Position numbers and translations under genes: made by a program
Origin: Sporomusa termitida
GTDB taxonomy: Bacteria > Bacillota > Negativicutes > Sporomusales > Sporomusaceae
DNA length: 64,000 nucleotides
Assembly: GCF_007641255.1 (NCBI RefSeq)
Contig: NZ_CP036259.1
Coordinates: 4,900,501 to 4,964,500 of the forward strand
Direction of reading: 5' to 3'
Shown: in pieces, positions 22,389-30,003 of the stretch
How positions within the stretch are numbered: the stretch's first letter is position 1
How the letters are laid out: the number at the start of each line of letters is the position of its first letter
Notes under the pieces: model-generated
Databases searched by the model: none
What the model was told of the DNA's origin: nothing
Seen by the model: the letters and a program-made list of their open reading frames with translations, nothing else

Positions 22389-22403
22389 GTATAATTATTA
22401 TCT
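22389..22403 (-). promoter_or_regulatory. Fur/PerR-like box before the rubredoxin-like gene
   Basis: Minus-strand AGATAATAATTATAC matches both the PerR (TTATAATnATTATAA) and Fur (TGATAATnATTATCA) 7-1-7 consensus at 11 or more of 14 positions. It lies 16 bases upstream of the start codon. Confidence 0.45.
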
Positions 22404-22576
22404 AATTATATTTATTCTCTACTAACCAGACTTATCCTTTTTTGGATTAATATGTATTCAATATACATGAACGACTATTAATTTTATGGTCTAGCCTAAA
22501 CCGGTATCTTGAATTTCGCCAGTTAAGTAAGAAGCTGCAGCCACCGTCCCTGTAGCTGGTAATTGCGAAAAAATAG

Positions 22577-22605
22577 TTGACTAAGTCAAGTATTTTTATT
22601 ATATT
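22577..22605 (+). promoter_or_regulatory. Promoter with palindromic operator before marR-gnat
   Basis: TTGACT 22577-22582 and TATATT 22600-22605, 17-base spacer. The -35 hexamer is the left half of a perfect 13-bp palindrome TTGACT-A-AGTCAA (22577-22589), a likely site for the MarR domain encoded just downstream. Confidence 0.7.
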
Positions 22606-22651
22606 ATTACTATATTCCTCTACATGGCAGGCTAGGGCAAGGAGGGTTTTT

Positions 22652-23569
22652 ATGGATGAAAGTATGAGAAACAGGGCCACTGTAATTCGGGAGTTTAATC
22701 GGTTTTATACGCACTTTATTGGGCTGATTAATAAAAATATATTGGCAAGCCCGTATTCTCTGGCCGAGGCAAGGGTATTGCTGGAGGTGGACAAGGCCGG
22801 TCAGTGTACTGCGAGTGAGTTAACCAGCTTATTACAGATTGATCCCGGCTATCTGAGCCGTATACTGAAACGGCTAATAGCAGAGAAATTAGTGATAAAG
22901 TCCCGGTCACCGGCTGACGGCCGGGTTCAGGTTCTGTCATTAACCGGGCTGGGGCAGGCAACGTTCAGCAATCTGGCTGAAGCATCGACTCAGCAGATTG
23001 GCCGTATTCTGGCAGAACTGCCTTTATATCAGCAACAAGAGTTGATTGACCTTCTGGGCGGGGTTCGTAAAATTTTAGCGCCGGCCGGTGAGCAGGCGAT
23101 TACGATCCGTACAGGACAGCCGGGAGACTTAGGCTATATTGCTTACAGGCATTGCGTGCTCTATCACCAGGAATATAGTTTAGAGCCGGCGGTATTTGAG
23201 CGTTATGTGCTGGCAGGTCTTTTAAAATATGCAGAGGAGCGACAAGCCGGTGCAATCTGGGTGGCACAGGTTAATGACAAAATTGCCGGCTTTATTGGTA
23301 TGGTTGGCTTGGCTGAGGAAACCGCTCAGTTAAGATGGTTTCTCATTGAGCCTCAATTCCGCGGGCTGGGTATGGGACGGCGTTTATTGCAAGCTGCCAT
23401 GGACTATGCCAGGGAGAATAAATATAAAAAAGTTTTGTTATGGACATTCCAAGGACTTGACACGGCCTGTCATTTATATAAAAGTTTTGGTTTTACGCCT
23501 ACGCAGCAGGCGGGGAATGATACCTGGAAGAAGGGGCTGCAGGAGGAACGGTGGGAGATAACTTTATAA
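22652..23569 (+). CDS. MarR-GNAT fusion: transcriptional regulator with acetyltransferase domain
   Basis: A 305-residue two-domain protein. Residues about 1-140 form a MarR winged helix (ASELTSLLQIDPGYLSRILK recognition region, then SRSPADGRVQVLSLT wing). Residues about 150-300 form a GNAT acetyltransferase with the acetyl-CoA motif FRGLGMGRRLLQAAMDYA near 240 and SFGFTPTQQ at the end. The fused acetyltransferase may sense or modify a small amine. Start ATG 22652 follows AGGAGG; frames further upstream lack a ribosome site. The palindrome at its promoter suggests autoregulation. No obvious target gene lies beside it. Confidence 0.88.
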   Translation: MDESMRNRATVIREFNRFYTHFIGLINKNILASPYSLAEARVLLEVDKAGQCTASELTSLLQIDPGYLSRILKRLIAEKLVIKSRSPADGRVQVLSLTGLGQATFSNLAEASTQQIGRILAELPLYQQQELIDLLGGVRKILAPAGEQAITIRTGQPGDLGYIAYRHCVLYHQEYSLEPAVFERYVLAGLLKYAEERQAGAIWVAQVNDKIAGFIGMVGLAEETAQLRWFLIEPQFRGLGMGRRLLQAAMDYARENKYKKVLLWTFQGLDTACHLYKSFGFTPTQQAGNDTWKKGLQEERWEITL

Positions 23570-23614
23570 ACGGCAGTTCTGGTATTAATGGTGTTTATAT
23601 GGTGTTTATCAGGA

Positions 23615-23643
23615 TTGCTCTCAGGGCAATAATATGTTAAAAT
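23615..23643 (+). promoter_or_regulatory. Promoter of a candidate small RNA
   Basis: TTGCTC 23615-23620 and TAAAAT 23638-23643 with a 17-base spacer, about 45 bases after the MarR-GNAT stop codon and not followed by any credible reading frame. Confidence 0.5.
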
Positions 23644-23649
23644 AAAGGT

Positions 23650-23852
23650 AATCTAAGATGAACGTCAACTTGAATATGTCCAACCTACTTTAATAATTAG
23701 GGAATTCAATGGTGTGCGGCTGCCGGGCCAGCTACTGCGTGGAGGGCAAAAACAGATCTCAGGATACCCACCTGCCGGGTGCAGGTTTGGACATATAAAG
23801 GAACGGCATTTTGGATTGACAGGACTTGCCATATACTGGTAAGTCCTTTTTG
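23650..23852 (+). ncRNA. Candidate structured small RNA, class unknown
   Basis: A region of about 200 bases framed by a promoter and an intrinsic terminator (AGGACTT...AAGTCCT followed by five T, 23821-23852), with no reading frame. ATATGTCCAA at 23674-23683 pairs with TTGGACATAT at 23787-23796, extended by CCT/AGG, enclosing about 100 bases with several smaller hairpins (CCTA/TAGG, GGCTG/CAGCT, CACC/GGTG). A long rod closed by distant ends recalls 6S RNA, but I see no conserved 6S block and leave the class open. Confidence 0.5.
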
Positions 23853-23918
23853 TTTACTTTACTCTATTTAGGCATCCTCACAGTTGCTTAACAGACGCTG
23901 CTGTCACTACGCCGGCCC

Positions 23919-23967
23919 AAAAAGAGGGGACTGCCCCAAGCGCAAGCTGCGGCAGTCCCCTCTTTTT
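23919..23967. terminator. 17-bp bidirectional terminator
   Basis: AAAAAGAGGGGACTGCC pairs perfectly with its complement at 23951-23967, with A-run and T-run on opposite sides. It ends the aldehyde dehydrogenase transcript and may back up the small-RNA terminator. Confidence 0.85.
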
Positions 23968-24002
23968 AGGCCGGACTGGATTTTTTGAGACGCAGTCCGG
24001 GA

Positions 24003-25451
24003 TTATTTTATATTTTGGTTATACTGCATATATACTACATGGGTTTGCAGATATTCTTCGAGGCCATGCTTACCGTCCGCACCGCCGATTCCTGATTTGC
24101 GCCAGCCGGCATGGAACCCTTGCATAGCTTCGAAGTTTTCTCTGTTCACATAGGTCTCGCCAAACTTGATTTCCTTGCAGGCACGCATGGCCACATCAAG
24201 GCTCTTGGTATATATGGACGAGGTCAGCCCGTATTCACAATCGTTAGCTAACTCAAGCGCCTCGTCCAAATCTTTAAATGTGGCAATTGGCAATACTGGA
24301 CCGAAAACTTCTTTTTGCATAATCGCAGTGTGTTGCTGGCAGTGAGTAAGGACGGTAGGCTCAAAATAAAAACCTTCTTTTGTTGGGGCCCGCTTACCCC
24401 CTAAGGCCAGCTGGGCTCCATCAGCCAGAGCCTGTTTGACAGCTGCTTCCACAAGCTCGAGTTGTGTTTTGCTGACCATTGGCCCCATGTCAATATCTGG
24501 CTGCGTGAGCGGATTGCCATAGGTAGTATTCCGCATGGCGGCTATTATTTTTTCAGTAAATTGGTCGGCTACTGATTCATGCACATATACCCTTTCGGCG
24601 CAGTTGCATACCTGACCGCTATTAATAATACGCGAATCGCGAATGCTGGCTGCGGCTAAATCAAGGTCAGCATCAGGCATTACAATCGCAGGGGCCTTGC
24701 CTCCCAGCTCCAAAGAAACCTTAGTAACATTTTCTGCTGCCGCCCGCATAATGGCAATGCCGCCGTCAACGCTGCCGGTGAAACTAACCATACCTACTTT
24801 CGGATGGCCGGCAAGAGCATTGCCGACAACGGCCCCTGCTCCGGAAACCAGGTTGAACACCCCTTTAGGCAGTGCGGTTTGGGCAACAATTTTAGCAAAT
24901 TCAAAAGCGTTATTTGGTGTTTCTCTACTTGGTTTTATTACGATAGTATTACCTGTTACCAGGGCCGGTGCCATTTTCCGGGCAATTAGGAAGAAAGGAA
25001 AGTTCCAGGGCAGTATGCCGGCAATAACACCGATTGGCATTTTAAATAAAAAAATATTTTCATTGGGCCGGTCACTTTGGATGATCTCGCCCTCATAGCG
25101 GCGGGCAAACTCAGCCATATAATCCATATAATCGGCAGTAAAGTTGGCTTCAACCCGCGCCAGCGGCAAAATCTTGCCTTGTTCCTCGGCAATAACCCTG
25201 GCGATTTCTTCAGCATTTTCACGGACTTTTTGGGCAATTTCCTTGATATACCTGGCTCTTTCAATTGCTGGTAGTTTAGCCCACGATTTTTGTGCCTGTT
25301 CAGCCGCATTTACGGCTGCATTGACATCTGCCGGCGTACCTTCGGGAATTTCGGAAATTACCTGTTCTGTGGCTGGATTAATTACCGCAATCATCCTGCC
25401 TGAGCGGTTTTGAATAAACTCACCATTAATGAACATCTGATGGATTTTCAC
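24003..25451 (-). CDS. aldA: Aldehyde dehydrogenase, lactaldehyde/glycolaldehyde (AldA) type
   Basis: A 482-residue NAD-dependent aldehyde dehydrogenase that closely tracks E. coli AldA over its whole length (for example YMAEFARRYEGEIIQSDRP, ILPWNFPFFLIARKMAPAL, and RENFEAMQGFHAGWRKSGIG). The catalytic Cys lies in NSGQVCNCAERVYV near 285 and the general-base Glu in VSLELGGKAP near 250. It oxidises L-lactaldehyde to lactate or glycolaldehyde to glycolate, as in fucose, rhamnose or glycol breakdown. The start is GTG 25451 after GAGGGGG; the longer frame to 25520 has no ribosome site and would add 23 residues absent from AldA. No partner gene lies beside it. Confidence 0.9.
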   Translation of the reverse strand: MKIHQMFINGEFIQNRSGRMIAVINPATEQVISEIPEGTPADVNAAVNAAEQAQKSWAKLPAIERARYIKEIAQKVRENAEEIARVIAEEQGKILPLARVEANFTADYMDYMAEFARRYEGEIIQSDRPNENIFLFKMPIGVIAGILPWNFPFFLIARKMAPALVTGNTIVIKPSRETPNNAFEFAKIVAQTALPKGVFNLVSGAGAVVGNALAGHPKVGMVSFTGSVDGGIAIMRAAAENVTKVSLELGGKAPAIVMPDADLDLAAASIRDSRIINSGQVCNCAERVYVHESVADQFTEKIIAAMRNTTYGNPLTQPDIDMGPMVSKTQLELVEAAVKQALADGAQLALGGKRAPTKEGFYFEPTVLTHCQQHTAIMQKEVFGPVLPIATFKDLDEALELANDCEYGLTSSIYTKSLDVAMRACKEIKFGETYVNRENFEAMQGFHAGWRKSGIGGADGKHGLEEYLQTHVVYMQYNQNIK

Positions 25452-25724
25452 GCCTATTCCCCCTCGATTGTCATTGTCTCTAAACCATAGTGCTGTTTTC
25501 CGCGTGGATGATATCTGCATCTGGAAAACATGCAGCCAACAGTTTAAATAGTCTGACTGTATATATTTGACAAAAAACAGGATACTCCTTTAGCAAACGG
25601 CCGGGTTGACAAATAACTGCTAAGGGCTGTTTATTTATTGCTATTTTGCTGAAGTCCTTTTGCATGCAAGTCAGCCCGGCGGGAACAATACAGGTGAAGA
25701 AAAGAATCCGGAGGTGATTAAACT

Positions 25725-27020
25725 ATGAGCCGGTACTTTGAGCTTAGCCGCCACAGTGGCAATCAGGAGCTCTTCCGGGTGGTTGAAATGTCGGTAGCGG
25801 CGCTGCTGGCTGATCACCCGTTTCATATTCTGGCCGAGGGTTTGCATGGTACAGGCAAGACAACCATTTTCCGGGCGGCCCGGGAATTGCTGCCGCCGAT
25901 TAAACGCATTAAAAATTGCCTCTATAATTGCGATCCCGCGAGACCCCATTGCCCCCTGCACCGCGATTTACCGCCGCCGGTTATTGCAGAAATCGGGATA
26001 GAAGAGGTTCCCCGGCCCTTTCTTGAAATCTCTCAGGCGGCAAAAGTGGGGTCAGTTGTCGGCAGTATCGATCTTGCCAGACTGACAGATCCGGTGAAGC
26101 CGCTGGCGGCTCTTTTGCCAGGGACCATTCCCCGGGCGCACCGGGGCATTATTTTTATTGACGGAATTAACAGGCTGGCCGATACGGCACCGGAAGTGGC
26201 CGAGGTATTGTTAGACGTTATGGGAACCAGACCAGGGCAAATACAAATGGAAGAACCAGGTCTGCCAGCCGTAACGCTGCCGGTTGCGGTAGGTATCTGG
26301 GCGGCCTCCAATCCGGATGAGGAACCCGGCCCGCTTAGCCGGGTCAGGAAGCAGCTGTCTGACCGGTTTGATTTAACTGTGGCCATGGGCCGGCCGGATA
26401 ATTATCAGGCTGTTGTCGATATTCTGGCCGGGAGTGCGCAAGCGGCGATGGCAGCCCTGCCCGGACAGCTGGCCGGTAATCTGGCGAATAGCACTGTAAG
26501 TCCGGAGCTCCGGCAGGTACTGGCAAAAATTTATATTGACTTCAGGCTGGATAGTCCGCGGGGGGCTCAGGCCATGGAGACGGCGGCCCGCTTAACTGCC
26601 TTATTGAGCGGCCGCAGCAACGCAACTGTGGCTGATTTGGCGCAAGTAGTGTCCTTGGCACTGGCGCATAGGGTTAGCGGTGACACAATTACCGCAATTA
26701 CTGCTTATCTGACTGGTTTGTCCTATCCGCAGTCTCAGCGGCAGGGACAACAGGACCGTAAGCTTGAGGACCGGATGCTTTCACGCTGGGTTATGCTGTG
26801 GGCAGCTGTTAAAAGACAATTAGCTGCCGTAATGAGGGCGCGGTGTCACCGGCCTGCGGCTGAAACCAGTGAAGGTGGTAAGGGGGCAGGGGCCGGTGGG
26901 CCAGCCCGGATCGTTGACCCGCTGGCGACGACAATTATCGCTCCGCCTAAACCAGCCATCCCGATTGCCAATCTGCCTGATGATCAGCTAGTGACCAGGG
27001 ATACCCACGCCCATGGCTGA
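25725..27020 (+). CDS. Magnesium-chelatase-like AAA+ ATPase (ChlI/BchI-type), atypical Walker B
   Basis: A 431-residue MoxR/chelatase-type ATPase. Walker A is EGLHGTGKTT (about 38-47). A cysteine-rich insert NCDPARPHCPLH (about 68-80) is typical for chelatase-I relatives. The Walker B region reads IIFIDGINRL (about 143-152): the catalytic Glu of the usual FIDEVN is Gly. Sensor 1 is WAASNPDEE and the arginine-finger region SDRFDL. The C-terminal 90 residues are basic and Ala-rich. In complete systems it would drive metal insertion or protein remodelling with a VWA-domain partner; here both partners look altered. Start ATG 25725 follows GGAGGTG. Confidence 0.75.
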   Translation: MSRYFELSRHSGNQELFRVVEMSVAALLADHPFHILAEGLHGTGKTTIFRAARELLPPIKRIKNCLYNCDPARPHCPLHRDLPPPVIAEIGIEEVPRPFLEISQAAKVGSVVGSIDLARLTDPVKPLAALLPGTIPRAHRGIIFIDGINRLADTAPEVAEVLLDVMGTRPGQIQMEEPGLPAVTLPVAVGIWAASNPDEEPGPLSRVRKQLSDRFDLTVAMGRPDNYQAVVDILAGSAQAAMAALPGQLAGNLANSTVSPELRQVLAKIYIDFRLDSPRGAQAMETAARLTALLSGRSNATVADLAQVVSLALAHRVSGDTITAITAYLTGLSYPQSQRQGQQDRKLEDRMLSRWVMLWAAVKRQLAAVMRARCHRPAAETSEGGKGAGAGGPARIVDPLATTIIAPPKPAIPIANLPDDQLVTRDTHAHG

Positions 27021-28251
27021 GGGATTGGCAGCCACTCTTGCCAGTTTGTCTTTAGAGCGGCTGGCAGGACCGGAGGAAGTGATTATTCAGGCCCTCGCGG
27101 CCGGCGGGGGGGTGCGGCTGGGGCAATGTGCTGTTCTCAGCACCAAGGTTCATGCGTTTAATTCTCACAGCCCTGAACATGTGCAGATCATGGTGAATGC
27201 CGATGCCGGGCAGGTATTCTACCACCGCCGGGACAGCGGTATGATTTGCCATCTGGATATTTTTCATCAGTGCGGAACCGTTGATCATGCTCTTGCGGCC
27301 AGGTATGTGTGCCAGGCAGTTGACGTTTATCATAAGCTGGCCGGGGCTCAGGCCGTAGCTAGTCAGGGCGGCTTAGTCAATCCTGATTTAATTGATATTC
27401 AGACAGCCGCAGGCGGCGGGCGGATAACCGGGACGCTCACCGGCGGGCAGAAGGAATCTCTGCGCCGTGTTCACGAAAATCATGTTCATCTTGCCCTTCA
27501 CTTACCCAGTGACCATATACGTTGTTTATTTTTCATTGTTGCCGCTATTGAAACTGCGATTCTCACTTGCGGTTGCGAATTAAGGTGCAATGAGCAGATT
27601 ACCTGTATTCATTCTACTGATACTCAGGCCGACCTGAGCCCCTATACCGGTCAGACCGATTCGCAGCTTACTGGTCAGCGGGAAGAAGCACAACCTTGCA
27701 GCCTGGATAATGCGGTTACCGGCAAGCAGCCAGGACCTGCTGACCAGGCGGTTAAGCCGAGTGGCGCCGGGAACAAACAGGAACAAGGGCTGTGCAAAAG
27801 CCAGACACTTGTTACTACTAGGGAAAAGGGCCCGGCTTTTACGGAATTTCGCGACCGGGAGCCAGTGGCGCGGGTAACACCGTCAAGCAGTTTTTTCGCG
27901 GCTGGCCTGTCAGACAGTGTAAAGCAGGCTCTTGCCTGTGCCCGGAACCGGCCGGAAATCGCGGCCGGCAGCAGCAGTACCCAGCACAAGCGGCCTTTGG
28001 CCGGCGGGTTGATTGCCGGTTCTGACCGCCCGGCTGCGATTGCCCTTGATGTTGCGGCTACTGTCACGGCTGCTGCCCGTCAGTTTGCGGAGCAAAGCGA
28101 AGGCCGGTTGCGGATTCGGCCTGCGGATCTGCGGTTTACGGCCCGACGACCCTGCCTCAGCCGCATTTATGAGGAAACAGCCAAGTCGCTGATCGAGGCT
28201 CTGACTGCTGCCAATGAGGTTAAACAATCACAGTACAGTTCTTATGCATAG
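27013..28251 (+). CDS. Chelatase-D-like partner protein, VWA domain truncated or frameshifted
   Basis: A 412-residue protein overlapping the ATPase gene by eight bases. Residues 1-200 form a His/Cys-containing domain I do not recognise; 200-300 is low-complexity linker. ALDVAATVTAAARQFAEQ and RLRIRPADLRFTARR (about 345-383) resemble the linker before the VWA domain in BchD/ChlD proteins. A VWA core with DxSxS metal site should follow but is missing: only about 30 residues remain before the stop at 28251, and a VWA-like C-terminal strand continues in another frame to 28349. The gene therefore looks internally deleted and frameshifted, though a sequencing error cannot be excluded for the last step. 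Confidence 0.6.
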   Translation: MAEGLAATLASLSLERLAGPEEVIIQALAAGGGVRLGQCAVLSTKVHAFNSHSPEHVQIMVNADAGQVFYHRRDSGMICHLDIFHQCGTVDHALAARYVCQAVDVYHKLAGAQAVASQGGLVNPDLIDIQTAAGGGRITGTLTGGQKESLRRVHENHVHLALHLPSDHIRCLFFIVAAIETAILTCGCELRCNEQITCIHSTDTQADLSPYTGQTDSQLTGQREEAQPCSLDNAVTGKQPGPADQAVKPSGAGNKQEQGLCKSQTLVTTREKGPAFTEFRDREPVARVTPSSSFFAAGLSDSVKQALACARNRPEIAAGSSSTQHKRPLAGGLIAGSDRPAAIALDVAATVTAAARQFAEQSEGRLRIRPADLRFTARRPCLSRIYEETAKSLIEALTAANEVKQSQYSSYA

Positions 28252-28349
28252 GGCTGGATACTGATGCTGGTTTTCTCAAACAGCTGACGGTGGCGGCGGG
28301 CGGTGTATTACATCTGTTCACTGAGTTTGAGTACCAGCTTATGTTATAG
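28224..28349 (+). pseudogene. Out-of-frame VWA C-terminal end of the chelatase-D-like gene
   Basis: Read one base back from the upstream frame, this stretch encodes TVQFLCIGLDTDAGFLKQLT then VAAGGVLHLFTEFEYQLML and a stop, the final strands and helix of a VWA domain. It has no start codon and is preceded in its own frame by TAA at 28221. One missing base near 28222-28232 would join it to the upstream gene. Its last six bases overlap the convergent serine hydrolase gene. Confidence 0.6.
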
Positions 28350-29990
28350 ACGCAGCCTGGTGCTGATGTTAAGGGCGGCAGCCAACTCGCGAACAGGGAC
28401 AAATATCTGCCCGTTTTGCCTATAAGGGGGGTGCGGCAGCAGCAAAGTTTCGCCATTTACGCTCATTCGGTTTTGTCCTGCCGTCAGGACGGCTTTTTTT
28501 TGCCCCTGGGTAAAGGTAACGGTATCGCCTTGCTGGTTAATACCGGCTGCAAGAGCATCGGCTGTTGCGACGGCCGGCAGAAAAAGGTGCTGAGTTTTTC
28601 CTGACCTGGTAATGGCAGCCGGGGCCGGCAGAACGATTTTACGGCCGTTGACTGTTATAAAATTAGCGTTGACTTTAGCCCTTAGCTCCCGGCTTAGATT
28701 AGCCGCTGGGGGGGCAAAGGCGGCTAACAAGGTGATGGCGATGGTATTCTCGACCCTGTAAAAGGGATCGGCATTATTTAAGTTGGCCCCATTCAACATA
28801 AATACGAACCCTATTCTGCTGTCCGGATCGTAATAAGCATCCCCTGACAGACCGTAGGCTTCGCCCGAATGGCCGATCAGACGCCTGCCGGGCACTAAGT
28901 CATCGGTAATGTGAAAGTTTAGTCCTTTTTGTTTATAAAAACCGTCCATACTGTAGCCAAACCACTGCATACTATGCATGAGATCGGCCGTATCGGCTTT
29001 GAGAATCCGGATACGGTTATAGCTGCCGCCGTTCATATGGGCTTGCATAAACTTGGCAAAGTCAGTTGTGCTGGCCCGCAGCCCCCCGGCAGGGGAATAG
29101 CCGAGCGCACTGCCCAGCGGGGCAGTAATTGTTGCCGGTGCCGGCTTAATGCCGGTATAAGTGTCTTTGGTCGGCCGGAAATGAATAAACTGCCCATCCG
29201 GTCTGTATAAGGTAGCAATATTCTGCCAGTTATTAATGTCAGCCGGCTCAAAGCTGGCATCCATTCCGAGCGGTTTAAATATGAAGGTGCTGCAATACTC
29301 TGCAAAGGGCAAGCCGGAGATTTTCTCAACAAGCGAGCCGGCAATGCCGGTGCCGAAATTGGAGTAATTAAAGCAGGTGCCAGGGGCTTGGGGCGCAAAG
29401 GTGGCGGCGCTATAATACTGTCCCCCGGGAACCAGCAGCTCTTTAATGTCCAGCGCCGGCAGCAGCGCAGGGGTTGACTCGACGATGGCATCATATGCCC
29501 CGCTGTCAATAATGCTTGAGGTGTGATTCAGGAGCTGGCGGAACGTGATTTTCACAGCTGGATAGTGGGGGTTTCTTACCTGATAACCAAGGCTGCTGCT
29601 GATATCATCATCCAGGCCGAATTTGCCCTGCTCGTACAGCTGCATGAGTGCTGTAGCGGTTACCATTTTGGAGAGGGAAGCCACCCTGAATAAAGTGGCC
29701 GGTGTTACTGCCCGCCCGGTGTTAAGATCAGCCCAGCCATAGCCGCCGCTCCAGATTATTTTATTATCGCGATATACGGCAGCTGACAGGCCGACAACAC
29801 GATAGTCGGCCATGATCGCCAGCAGTTGTTTATCAAGGGCTGTGGGGTTGGCCGGCTGTTGATAAGACGGCAGCGCAAAATAGCCCGGTGGTGCCTCTGG
29901 CCCGGCGGCCAGGGCCGGCAGACTGGCGGCGGCCAGGGTTATGCCGGCCAGCATTACCGGCAGGCATTTAAATAAACGGGAACAAGACAT
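28344..29990 (-). CDS. Exported serine hydrolase (class C beta-lactamase/DD-peptidase fold) with copper-amine-oxidase-like tail
   Basis: A 548-residue exported protein: signal peptide (LAGITLAAASLPALAAG), then a beta-lactamase-family serine hydrolase domain (about 45-420). FRVASLSKMVTA contains the SxxK nucleophile motif, FNYSNFG the YxN motif, and LIGHSGEAYG the third-box region. The last 110 residues (VNGRKIVLP, then VPVRELAAALNIS) match the copper-amine-oxidase N-terminal-like domain that Firmicutes attach to surface proteins. It probably cleaves or transfers D-amino-acid peptides or esters in the cell wall. It is the downstream partner of the amidase gene, 13 bases away. Confidence 0.85.
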   Translation of the reverse strand: MSCSRLFKCLPVMLAGITLAAASLPALAAGPEAPPGYFALPSYQQPANPTALDKQLLAIMADYRVVGLSAAVYRDNKIIWSGGYGWADLNTGRAVTPATLFRVASLSKMVTATALMQLYEQGKFGLDDDISSSLGYQVRNPHYPAVKITFRQLLNHTSSIIDSGAYDAIVESTPALLPALDIKELLVPGGQYYSAATFAPQAPGTCFNYSNFGTGIAGSLVEKISGLPFAEYCSTFIFKPLGMDASFEPADINNWQNIATLYRPDGQFIHFRPTKDTYTGIKPAPATITAPLGSALGYSPAGGLRASTTDFAKFMQAHMNGGSYNRIRILKADTADLMHSMQWFGYSMDGFYKQKGLNFHITDDLVPGRRLIGHSGEAYGLSGDAYYDPDSRIGFVFMLNGANLNNADPFYRVENTIAITLLAAFAPPAANLSRELRAKVNANFITVNGRKIVLPAPAAITRSGKTQHLFLPAVATADALAAGINQQGDTVTFTQGQKKAVLTAGQNRMSVNGETLLLPHPPYRQNGQIFVPVRELAAALNISTRLRL

Positions 29991-30003
29991 GAACGTTTCC
30001 TCC

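Noticed and set aside
23650-23852. Identification of the small RNA as 6S RNA
   Set aside because: The rod shape and length fit, but I could not find conserved 6S blocks or a clear central bubble; left as unknown.
28219-28232. Programmed -1 frameshift at the end of the chelatase-D-like gene
   Set aside because: The codons GTT AAA CAA TCA offer no X-XXY-YYZ slippery heptamer, and no strong downstream stem was seen; mutation or sequencing error is simpler.
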